From Spirosoma sp. SC4-14 (GTDB lineage Bacteria > Bacteroidota > Bacteroidia > Cytophagales > Spirosomataceae): a stretch of 64,000 bases of DNA. Shown one piece after another: positions 35,779 through 44,309 of the stretch. A program made the position numbers and the translations under genes. The stretch's first letter is position 1; each line of letters opens with the position of its first letter. Under the pieces are notes generated by a model that was not told the DNA's origin, did not search any database, and saw only the letters and a list, made by a program, of their open reading frames with translations. Location: NCBI RefSeq assembly GCF_037201965.1, contig NZ_CP147518.1, positions 867,001-931,000 of the forward strand, written 5' to 3'.

Positions 35779-38292
35779 ATGTCAGAGGAAACAAATCGGA
35801 TGGCGGCTCTAAAAAGCTACGACATCCTCGATTCATTACCGGAACAGGACTATGACGATCTTGCTCAATTAGCCGCCGATAGTTGCCAGTCGCCAATTGC
35901 TCTCATTAGTTTTATCGATGATAAGCGCCAGTGGATTAAATCGAGCTATGGGCTTTCTCTGCGGGAAATGCCTTACAACGACTCGTTTTGCGTTCAGGCT
36001 ATCGGCTTGGCCCAGCCGCTTATTATCTCCAATGCCCGCTACGACGAACGATTTGCCCATAATCCGCTGGTGACGGGTGAGCCACACATTGTTTTTTATG
36101 CGGGTGTTCCGCTGATCGATGCCGATGGGTTTGCCCTGGGCGTATTAGCTGTTATCGATACTGAACCCAAACAACTTACCAACAGGCAGCTTCTGTCCCT
36201 CAGAACGCTGTCGCGGCAAATTGTTCGACTCGTAGAGCTCCGAAAACTGACCGGGAAGCTGCACTTGGCCGAAGAGCGCCATCGGCTTGAAAAAATAGCC
36301 CTGGAAACGAATCGAAAACGATTTGAGACCCTCTTTAACCATGCCCCCATTGGGTTAGGCTTACTCCGTGGCCCCGATCATGTGTTTGAACTGGTTAACG
36401 ATCGGATTGCGGAAATGGCGGGCCGTCGGGTTGAGCAAATGCAGGGCAAGCCACTCCTGGAAGCGTTGCCCGAATTGGCTCAGCAAGGCCTTAGCGAAAT
36501 CTTTGAGGCTGTGCGACAGACGGGGCAGCGCTTTGTAGCCCCCGAAATACCGGTTACACTTCTGCGCAACAATCAGTTGGAAACTGCTTATTTCTATGCA
36601 AGTTTCGAGCCTGTGCAGGAACCCGATGGAAGTGTCAGTATTGTCGATTTCAGCCTGGAAATAACGCAGCAGCTCCAGGCCCAGCAAGAACTTCTGGCCA
36701 GTGAAGCCCGCTTTCGCTCTATTGTGGAGCAGGCTCCAATGGCTATTGGCCAGTTGAAAGGCAGCGAGATGATTATTGAAATTGGTAATGCAAGACTTTT
36801 TGATATATGGGGAAAAGATCCGTCTATAACCGGGATGCGGTTGATCGATGCGCTGCCAGAATTGAAAAATCAGCCTTTTATCCAACTACTCGAAGATGTA
36901 TATGCTACTGGTAAACCGTACTACGGGAGTGGCGTGTTGGCGAAACTGGTGAGGCAGGGCCAACTGGAAGAAGCTTATTTTGATTTTAGCTACACCCCCG
37001 TCCGAAATTCGGATGGGCAGATTACGGGAATCATGATTCTGGCCATTGAAGTTACGGAGCAGGTTCAGGCCCGTCGGGCTATCGAAAAAAGTGAAGCCCG
37101 CTTTCGGGGGCTCATTCAGGATGCGCCATTTGCCATTGCCGTCTACGAAACCGCCGATCTGATCATATCGGTAGCTAATGAAGCCATGATTCAGCTTTGG
37201 GGGAAAACCCCGACCGTTGTTGGGCAGAAACTGGCTGATGCGTTGCCCGAACTGGAAGGTCAACCATTTATTCCCCTGCTGAATGTCGTTTATAGTACCG
37301 GTAAGGCATACCGGAGCAATGAGCAGCCTGCCAGTCTGGTAGTTAATGGTCGGCTGCAAACTTCCTGGTTTAATTTCGTCTATCAGCCCCTGTTCGATGC
37401 ACAGGGACAGGTATATGCCATTTTGAATATGGCCGTCGACGTAACAGATCGCTATCTGGCCCGGCAGGAGTTGGAAAGCAGCCAGCAACGATACCGGGAT
37501 CTGGTCGATGAATTAGATTTGCACGTGCAGGAACGGACGCAGGAACTCTTACGGGCAAACCAGGATCTTAAACGTTCCAATAACAGCTTGCAACAGTTTG
37601 CCTACATCGCCAGCCACGATTTGCAGGAGCCATTACGGAAAATACAATCTTTTACCACACTACTTTCCGAGCGGTTTGCCGGTCGGTTAGACCAAGATGC
37701 AACGCATTATCTGGACCGGATCAACGCAGCCGGTTCGCGAATGTCGACGCTGATCAGGGATCTGTTGGCCTATTCGCAGATTGCTACCCGGCAGCAAGCC
37801 TTTAATGCGGTTTCGCTCGATGCGATCCTGTCCAATGTATTTGATTCGCTGGCGTTAGCTATTCAGGAACGCAATGCCATTGTTCGGGCCGATAAACTGG
37901 CCGTTGTTAGAGGAGACGAAACACAACTGCATCAGTTACTCCAGAACCTGCTGTCGAATGCGATTAAGTTTACCCCGCCCGATCGGCAACCGTATATTCA
38001 GATCGATTATGCATTACGGGAACGAGACGAATTACCCGCCGAAAGTCGGCCAGCCAGTACCGCATCGCAATTTCACTGCATTTGCATTACCGACCAGGGT
38101 ATTGGTTTCGATGAGCGGTATCTGGATCGTATCTTTCTGGTGTTTCAACGGGTACATGCGGGCGACAAAATTCCGGGTTCCGGCATCGGCCTGGCCATTT
38201 GTCAACGGGTTGCCGAAAATCACGGAGGCTGGATCAGTGCACGAAGCCAACCGGGCAAAGGCGCTACATTTTGCGTATATCTGCCAGTATAG
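35779..38292 (+). CDS. Cytosolic sensor histidine kinase with GAF and three PAS domains
   Basis: An 837-residue soluble kinase without membrane helices. It begins with a GAF domain (about residues 25-160: IALISFIDDKRQWIKSSYGL, YAGVPLIDADGFALGVLAVID), followed by three PAS domains (about 185-300, 313-430, 438-555), all with the repeated pattern 'RGLI/RSIVEQAP..I', then HisKA (phospho-His in QFAYIASHDLQEPLRKIQSF) and HATPase (LHQLLQNLLSNAIKFT, DQGIGFDERYLDRIF, GSGIGLAICQRVAENHGG). No response regulator is adjacent, so it is an orphan. The PAS repeats are tandem paralogues with recurring phrases (DALPEL, VRQGQLEEAYF), so internal duplication is likely. Confidence 0.92.
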   Translation: MSEETNRMAALKSYDILDSLPEQDYDDLAQLAADSCQSPIALISFIDDKRQWIKSSYGLSLREMPYNDSFCVQAIGLAQPLIISNARYDERFAHNPLVTGEPHIVFYAGVPLIDADGFALGVLAVIDTEPKQLTNRQLLSLRTLSRQIVRLVELRKLTGKLHLAEERHRLEKIALETNRKRFETLFNHAPIGLGLLRGPDHVFELVNDRIAEMAGRRVEQMQGKPLLEALPELAQQGLSEIFEAVRQTGQRFVAPEIPVTLLRNNQLETAYFYASFEPVQEPDGSVSIVDFSLEITQQLQAQQELLASEARFRSIVEQAPMAIGQLKGSEMIIEIGNARLFDIWGKDPSITGMRLIDALPELKNQPFIQLLEDVYATGKPYYGSGVLAKLVRQGQLEEAYFDFSYTPVRNSDGQITGIMILAIEVTEQVQARRAIEKSEARFRGLIQDAPFAIAVYETADLIISVANEAMIQLWGKTPTVVGQKLADALPELEGQPFIPLLNVVYSTGKAYRSNEQPASLVVNGRLQTSWFNFVYQPLFDAQGQVYAILNMAVDVTDRYLARQELESSQQRYRDLVDELDLHVQERTQELLRANQDLKRSNNSLQQFAYIASHDLQEPLRKIQSFTTLLSERFAGRLDQDATHYLDRINAAGSRMSTLIRDLLAYSQIATRQQAFNAVSLDAILSNVFDSLALAIQERNAIVRADKLAVVRGDETQLHQLLQNLLSNAIKFTPPDRQPYIQIDYALRERDELPAESRPASTASQFHCICITDQGIGFDERYLDRIFLVFQRVHAGDKIPGSGIGLAICQRVAENHGGWISARSQPGKGATFCVYLPV

Positions 38293-38537
38293 GGCAATGG
38301 GCTTATGATCAGGTGTGCCGCAAGGGGAGGTACGGTTTCAATGGCTGGTAAACAGGGCTCACAACCACATTTGTTCTATATTGGCGGTAGTCGAAACTGG
38401 CTATTTCAGCAAAAAAAAGATAGCTTTCGGTATCAAGTCAAAATAGCAGCCTGATTCGAATGTAAGCTCAATTTCAGCTTCATACGGAACGTTAGGCGCT
38501 ATACATTCTCTTAAAAACCAGTCAATCCTAAATCGAC

Positions 38538-39425
38538 ATGCCTACAATTCGTAAAGAAGACATTAAACAGGAGGTTTTCGATCTCTACGACGACTACGCG
38601 CACAGCCGGATCGACCGGCGCGACTTTGTCCAGAAACTGTCGGCCTATGCTGTGGGCGGTCTTACGGTTACGGCACTGATGAGTTTTCTGATGCCCGACT
38701 ACAAAAACACCCTTCAGGTCAAATCCGACGATCCCCGTCTGAAATCTGAATTTATTAATTATCCGTCGCCCAAAGGGGGAGGCTCCATCAAAGGCTTGCT
38801 GTCGAAACCCGTCAATGCGAAAGGCAAACTGGGGGGGATCGTTGTCGTTCACGAAAACCGAGGACTCAACCCCTACATTGAAGACGTAGGTCGTCGGGCG
38901 GCCCTGGCCGGATTTGTTTCGCTGGCTCCCGACGCGCTGACTCCGCTGGGCGGTTATCCGGGTAACGACGATGCGGGCCGGGAAATGCAGAGCAAACGCA
39001 ACCGCGACGAAATGCTCGAAGATTTCATTGCCGCTGCCGAATACCTGAAAAACAGCCCCGACTGTAATGGAAAAGTAGGCGTTGTCGGTTTCTGTTTTGG
39101 CGGCTGGGTATCCAACATGATGGCTGTGCGGATGCCCGATCTGGCGGCTGCCGTTCCTTTCTATGGCAGTCAGCCGTCGGCTGAGGACGTCGCTAAAATC
39201 AAAGCGCCCTTATTGTTGCACTACGCCGAACTCGACACCCGAATCACCCAGGGCTGGCCTGCCTACGAAGAAGCGTTGAAGAAGGACCACAAGTCGTATC
39301 AGGCATATACCTATGCGGGCGCCAACCACGGCTTTCATAACGACACCACCCCGCGCTACGACAAAGCGGCTGCCGAACTAGCCTGGCAGCGAACCATCGA
39401 CTTTTTCAAACAAAAGCTAGCTTAG
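38538..39425 (+). CDS. Dienelactone hydrolase family protein, probably exported
   Basis: A 295-residue alpha/beta hydrolase. The catalytic triad of the DLH family is visible: Cys in [11 protein letters not shown] (~residue 184), Asp in [15 protein letters not shown] (~236) and His in [11 protein letters not shown] (~262). The N-terminus carries an [25 protein letters not shown] stretch that resembles a twin-arginine export signal. The family hydrolyses dienelactone and related esters; many members have other, unknown substrates. It is a single gene and the last one before CRISPR array 1. Confidence 0.88.
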   Translation: MPTIRKEDIKQEVFDLYDDYAHSRIDRRDFVQKLSAYAVGGLTVTALMSFLMPDYKNTLQVKSDDPRLKSEFINYPSPKGGGSIKGLLSKPVNAKGKLGGIVVVHENRGLNPYIEDVGRRAALAGFVSLAPDALTPLGGYPGNDDAGREMQSKRNRDEMLEDFIAAAEYLKNSPDCNGKVGVVGFCFGGWVSNMMAVRMPDLAAAVPFYGSQPSAEDVAKIKAPLLLHYAELDTRITQGWPAYEEALKKDHKSYQAYTYAGANHGFHNDTTPRYDKAAAELAWQRTIDFFKQKLA

Positions 39426-39513
39426 AGGTTGGCGTGATGAGCATTAAAATGGGGCGCTACCGGGAAGACTATGTCTTGTATTAGCTCCCCAACTTTTACC
39501 GGATTTTCCATGT

Positions 39514-41796
39514 CGGTTCATCCCCACGCGTGTAGGGAAAATTAGGTCAGCAGCATCTTAAGCAGCCCAATTACCGGTTCATCCCCACGCGTGTAGGGAA
39601 AATATCGTTAGCCTCGTAGGGGTACTGCGGGTAGTCGGTTCATCCCCACGCGTGTAGGGAAAATCGTAACGGCCAGTTGAGCCGCTTGCCGCTGCCCGGT
39701 TCATCCCCACGCGTGTAGGGAAAATTTGCCGGTAGTGGGTTCGCCGGAAGACACCGCGCATTCATCCCCACGCGTGTAGGGAAAATCTAAGTTTGATTAC
39801 TCTATGTGTTCTAAAGATCGGTTCATCCCCACGCGTGTAGGGAAAATTCCGGTATGACCGTTTCATTATACCAACTTTCCGGTTCATCCCCACGCGTGTA
39901 GGGAAAATATCGGCCTGCATAACACAGCCATTCGAATCACCGGTTCATCCCCACGCGTGTAGGGAAAATGTTTCGCTCTGTTTCTGGTAATTGCTGTAGG
40001 GCGGTTCATCCCCACGCGTGTAGGGAAAATCCCCCTGTTCTAACCATGAAAAAACTACTGATCGGTTCATCCCCACGCGTGTAGGGAAAATGCAATCGAA
40101 CGCCTGGAATATCTGCTTAGCAACGGTTCATCCCCACGCGTGTAGGGAAAATTTTGTTGAGTTTCGATTCCGAAACCCCCATTGCGGTTCATCCCCACGC
40201 GTGTAGGGAAAATCTCATGAGCGACGACGCAGGCAGAGCCGAGTACGGTTCATCCCCACGCGTGTAGGGAAAATTTAGCCGCGTCGATTTCGCTCTGCTT
40301 GGCATCCGGTTCATCCCCACGCGTGTAGGGAAAATCTCAATAGAGGATCTAGCGGTGTCGATCCTATCGGTTCATCCCCACGCGTGTAGGGAAAATCGAA
40401 CCCACAGCCCCGGCAGAATGCCGAAGGGCGGTTCATCCCCACGCGTGTAGGGAAAATTTCATTCTCCCGCTCAAGCTCTTCGATTCGCTCGGTTCATCCC
40501 CACGCGTGTAGGGAAAATGTATTGAGCACCACCTAAATGCAATAGTCCAACGGTTCATCCCCACGCGTGTAGGGAAAATAAAAGATACTAACTTCCAGTC
40601 TCCCTTTAAGGCGGTTCATCCCCACGCGTGTAGGGAAAATGTGCTCATTCCCTTCTGGTGGTCAGGTCTATTCCGGTTCATCCCCACGCGTGTAGGGAAA
40701 ATAATCCCCTGAATACCGGCCTTGTTCATTTCGGCGGTTCATCCCCACGCGTGTAGGGAAAATATCTGCACACCATAACGACTGAACCTATGGCACGGTT
40801 CATCCCCACGCGTGTAGGGAAAATCAACGCAAACTGAAGAAAAACCCAGTCCGCTTCGGTTCATCCCCACGCGTGTAGGGAAAATAAGCTCATAGGTAGT
40901 TGACCACTATCGAGTAGCGGTTCATCCCCACGCGTGTAGGGAAAATCTGGGCGACTCGATTAAGCTGGCCCAATTCACCGGTTCATCCCCACGCGTGTAG
41001 GGAAAATAAGTCTCGTTGAGAATAGTTAATATCGACAGACGGTTCATCCCCACGCGTGTAGGGAAAATGCTCCGCCGTGGCTCTCACTGTTTTCTGAGAT
41101 CGGTTCATCCCCACGCGTGTAGGGGAAATCCCATAAATTCAAGATAGGACAGACAGTATACCGGTTCATCCCCACGCGTGTAGGGAAAATTTTAACGCGC
41201 TTGTTTGCTCCTACTTCTTTGACGGTTCATCCCCACGCGTGTAGGGAAAATACCCGTGTATTAAAATCATGCTCGTAGCAGGTTCATCCCCACGCGTGTA
41301 GGGAAAATACATTGTCGTTTGTCCGGTGGTGGGGTCGCTACGGTTCATCCCCACGCGTGTAGGGAAAATGGCATTAATGGCAGAGTTATTCGAGAATAGC
41401 CCGGTTCATCCCCACGCGTGTAGGGAAAATGGCATTGATGGGTTCCTGACTGTCTAGTTTTGCGGTTCATCCCCACGCGTGTAGGGAAAATTCTGTAGGG
41501 TAACGTATCCGTTTTCATCCACTCGGTTCATCCCCACGCGTGTAGGGAAAATGTGATCCGTGGGCAGACGATAACAAACAGGGCCGGTTCATCCCCACGC
41601 GTGTAGGGAAAATGTCGTTATGCTCTTTCAGCCCGGACCTGTGGTCGGTTCATCCCCACGCGTGTAGGGAAAATAGTAGCAAAACCGATGAACTTAAAGC
41701 CACACTCGGTTCATCCCCACGCGTGTAGGGAAAATGCATCCAGATCCTTGCGCATGTAAGAAATGATCGGTTCATCCCCACGCGTGTAGGGAAAAT
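39514..41796 (-). CRISPR. Type I-E CRISPR array 1 (38 repeats, 37 spacers)
   Basis: Repeats of 29 bases recur with a period of 61 bases (32-base spacers). Read on the minus strand they contain the stem CCCTAC-ACGC-GTGGGG and end in ATGAACCG, the handle typical of type I-E, so transcription runs leftward from cas2. Exceptions: one 33-base spacer before the repeat at 40674; one 28-base spacer before the repeat at 41280, which also has a changed terminal base; the repeat at 39758 has its last three bases altered (CCG to TGC); the repeat at 41101 has one internal change. The altered repeat at 39758 is near the leader-distal, older end. Confidence 0.98.
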
Positions 41797-41826
41797 ACTG
41801 AAAATTTGAGCGTATATGCCGATTTT
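41797..41826 (-). promoter_or_regulatory. Leader end of array 1
   Basis: Only 46 bases separate the cas2 stop from the first repeat. On the minus strand the 30 bases touching the repeat end in AAATTTTCAGT and match the leader end of array 2 at 22 of 30 positions, the last 11 without change. This is the expected place for Cas1-Cas2 recognition during spacer insertion. Confidence 0.75.
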
Positions 41827-41842
41827 ATGGCCCGAACGAACG

Positions 41843-42127
41843 TTATGTGTTGGCAACCGGACGCAAAGTTAACCAGATGCCCTCAATATTAATTGGTACA
41901 TATTGTTTAGGTTGCCACGTCCGCATATCAAAGCCCTGTTCGTTATTAGTTCGCCAGAGCATTGTAACCGTTCCTTCGTCGACTCGATTGGTTGCTCGCT
42001 CCCAGAGTGCCTCACGAACTAATTCGCTTACTCGACCAACAAACACGCCTGCCTGAACTTCAATCAGCCATCGCCCCAGGTCGCCCCGCAACGAAGGCGA
42101 AACCCGCTCGACAATCAACACCATCAT
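41843..42127 (-). CDS. cas2: CRISPR-associated endoribonuclease Cas2, type I-E
   Basis: A 94-residue Cas2e protein with the family start MMVLIVERVSPSLRGDLGRW and the segments VFVGRVSELVREALWER and WLTLRP. Cas2 dimers bridge two Cas1 dimers in the spacer-integration complex. It overlaps cas1 by 4 bases (ATGA) and is followed after 46 bases by array 1. Length is normal for I-E. Confidence 0.96.
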   Translation of the reverse strand: MMVLIVERVSPSLRGDLGRWLIEVQAGVFVGRVSELVREALWERATNRVDEGTVTMLWRTNNEQGFDMRTWQPKQYVPINIEGIWLTLRPVANT

Positions 42128-43092
42128 AGTTCTAGATGTTTAGTAGGTTTCTGATCCGATAATCCGGCCATATGGCGGTCTTTAGAATCCGGTGTACTCC
42201 ACCAGGGAGTTGGCAAAGCGGGATCATCATCGGGATCGAAGCCGTCGGGTGTTTCCGATTCTACATCCAGACGTAATAGCCTGTCAACATCGGGAACAAT
42301 ACGGTGTAGCAGTTTCAAATTCGTGAACGCATCCCGGCAACGTTTACGAACTAACGTTTCCGGCTTAGAGACTCCTTCGGCAATCACCGAAAACGCCACC
42401 GGCACCGTCACCTGCATCTTATATAGGTCGGCAATGTCATACACAAAAGATAACTGTTTGCCCTGGTGAATGAAACCCAGTGCCGGAGAGTAGCCCGAAG
42501 AAAGTAAGGCCGCATGGACTAACCCATGTAAACAGGCATTGGCCGACGAAAGAGCTTTGTTTACCGGATCAGTATCGTTCCAATCTGTTCGGTTATAACT
42601 TCGCCCATTCCATTCTACGCCAAACCGCCGGGCGGCATCGGCGTAAGCTTGCCGAACACGAATGCCTTCCCGCCCCCGAATCTGTTCGATTCGTAGCCCT
42701 GGCGGCAGTGGCTCAGGGAAACGTGCCCGATACATGCGTTCGATAACCTGTTGGCGCAGTTCGGGAGTCGCTGATAATTCGGCCTGCCGCATCAGTCGGT
42801 ATGCCTTGTGGGTTTCGCCAACGCCCTGTGCGTAACAGCGAACGCCCTGTTCGCCACACCAAACGATGGAACAACCAGCCTCCGTAACGGTTCGGATGGC
42901 CCCGTGGGTTACTGTTGTGCCGGGGCCCAGCAACAAGGCGGCCAGACTGGCCACTGGCACCGGAATGCTCCCTTGTTTATTGACAAATTCGACGCCCAGC
43001 TTCGACTGTTCGAGGTGGCCATACTCAAAGTAGAGGTGCGACAGTGAATCCCTGATTTTGGGTAGATCGCGCATAGCATGTTTGTATTTCAT
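42124..43092 (-). CDS. cas1: CRISPR-associated integrase Cas1, type I-E
   Basis: A 322-residue Cas1e. Metal-binding residues are intact: Glu142 in RGREGIRVRQAYA, His209 in GFIHQGK and Asp219/Asp222 in YDIADLYK. The protein integrates new spacers at the leader end of an array together with Cas2. It starts at ATG 43092 (alternative ATG 43074, MRDLPKIRD). It is divergently transcribed from the effector genes, sharing a 151-base intergenic region with the WYL regulator. Only one cas1-cas2 set is present for two arrays. Confidence 0.97.
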   Translation of the reverse strand: MKYKHAMRDLPKIRDSLSHLYFEYGHLEQSKLGVEFVNKQGSIPVPVASLAALLLGPGTTVTHGAIRTVTEAGCSIVWCGEQGVRCYAQGVGETHKAYRLMRQAELSATPELRQQVIERMYRARFPEPLPPGLRIEQIRGREGIRVRQAYADAARRFGVEWNGRSYNRTDWNDTDPVNKALSSANACLHGLVHAALLSSGYSPALGFIHQGKQLSFVYDIADLYKMQVTVPVAFSVIAEGVSKPETLVRKRCRDAFTNLKLLHRIVPDVDRLLRLDVESETPDGFDPDDDPALPTPWWSTPDSKDRHMAGLSDQKPTKHLEL

Positions 43093-43143
43093 ACAAAAAG
43101 TTTAAGATGTGCGCCCAAAGTTGTATTCACCCATCCATCTGAG

Positions 43144-43161
43144 TGGACATCTGCGTGTCCA
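43144..43161. promoter_or_regulatory. Candidate WYL-regulator operator, site 1
   Basis: TGGACA-N6-TGTCCA, a palindrome with six-base spacing, in the 151-base region between the divergent cas1 and WYL genes. The same arms and spacing recur at 44235-44256 in front of cas3. The remaining intergenic sequence has AT-rich stretches suited to promoters on both sides, but no unambiguous box. Confidence 0.6.
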
Positions 43162-43243
43162 GCCACCTCTTACTCAAAACAGACTATTTGTAATATGAAG
43201 ACATTTTCCTAATATTCGCCTATTCACACGCCTAAACCATACC

Positions 43244-44236
43244 ATGCCTCAACCCACCTCATCCCTTGCGGTCATTCGCCACTGTTTACAGAGCGGCCAG
43301 CAACCTACCTACAGCCAGCTTCGAGATCTTACTGGCTTAAGTCATAAACAAGTACAGCGACTACTTAGACAATTAAAGCAGGAGGGATTGCCTATACAGG
43401 AACACCGAAGCGGAAGAGAACGCATCTTCTCGCTCCCTACCGACCGCCAGCACGTTCAGATTCCCGCCCTTGATTTCGATAATAGTGAACTCCGGGCACT
43501 GGCCATTGCAGCCAAAGCCAGCCGGTCGGTTCTGGCCGGAACGCCCCACTTTGAACCCCTCAAACGGGCTTTCGACAAATTGCTGGAGCGAGCACGACCA
43601 GTTACCTATGTCTTTGACCTGGAAGAACCCTTACAGGAATGGCATTTCGACAATTCACCTACTGACCTCATAGCGCTCGAAAATTTCCGGGCGCTGGAAG
43701 CCGCTATGGATGAGCGACAGTCTGTCAGAGTTAACTACCACACGGCTAAAACCGGTACCGATTCGATTGGTCGAAAGATTGACCCCTACTGTTTTGTGAA
43801 ACGCGGAAGGGCCTGGCTGCTGATTGCCTGGTGTCATGAGCGACAGGCGATTCGTAACTTTGGCTTAACGCGAATCAGCCAGGTTGAGCCTTGCCCCGAA
43901 GACTATTTTGAGATACCAGGCGACTTCGATCCGGATACTTACTTCTGGGCATCGATGGGGGCTATCAATTCGGGCGAAGTCTATACACTTCGGTTGCTGG
44001 TAGAACCCGAGAAAGCCCGCTACTTCCGCGAACGACAATACCATAGCTCACAGCAGATCGAAACCGAACGCCCCGACGGTCGGCTGGTGGTCTCCTATGA
44101 ACTCGAGGGGTTTGAAGAAGTGCGGGCGTTCTGTCAGAGCTGGGGCGTAGGTGTTACCGTGCTGGAACCCGCCGAACTGCGTGTGCGGCTCCGGCAAGAG
44201 TCCGAAGAGTTGCTAGCCCGCTATCAGAACGATTAG
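43244..44236 (+). CDS. WYL-domain transcriptional regulator of the CRISPR locus
   Basis: A 330-residue regulator: N-terminal winged helix-turn-helix (about residues 10-60: SGQQPTYSQLRDLTGLSHKQVQRLLRQLKQEG), a WYL domain (about 140-215: DERQSVRVNYHTA, RKIDPYCFVKRGRAWLLIAWCHERQAIRNFGLTRIS), and a C-terminal WCX-type region (DPDTYFWASMG, YELEGFEEVRAFCQSWG). WYL proteins bind nucleic-acid or nucleotide ligands and often control CRISPR and other defence genes. Its position between cas1 and cas3, with identical palindromes on both sides of the gene, makes it the likely regulator of both operons; activator or repressor cannot be told. Confidence 0.92.
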   Translation: MPQPTSSLAVIRHCLQSGQQPTYSQLRDLTGLSHKQVQRLLRQLKQEGLPIQEHRSGRERIFSLPTDRQHVQIPALDFDNSELRALAIAAKASRSVLAGTPHFEPLKRAFDKLLERARPVTYVFDLEEPLQEWHFDNSPTDLIALENFRALEAAMDERQSVRVNYHTAKTGTDSIGRKIDPYCFVKRGRAWLLIAWCHERQAIRNFGLTRISQVEPCPEDYFEIPGDFDPDTYFWASMGAINSGEVYTLRLLVEPEKARYFRERQYHSSQQIETERPDGRLVVSYELEGFEEVRAFCQSWGVGVTVLEPAELRVRLRQESEELLARYQND

Positions 44237-44256
44237 TGGACACGAAAATGTCCACT
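44235..44256. promoter_or_regulatory. Candidate WYL-regulator operator, site 2
   Basis: AGTGGACA-N6-TGTCCACT, a 22-base palindrome that overlaps the WYL stop codon and lies 54 bases before the cas3 start. Arms and spacing match site 1, with two more paired bases on each side. It could control the cas3 operon or give read-through control from the WYL gene. Confidence 0.65.
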
Positions 44257-44309
44257 CACGGCACGGTTCCGACGTAGCTTTCCCGCCGTATCAACCAACT
44301 CCCTTTTTT

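Noticed and set aside
39579..41856. Minus-strand open frames within array 1 with recurring FPTRVGMNR-like peptides
   Set aside because: They are translations of CRISPR repeats and spacers; the 61-base period explains them.
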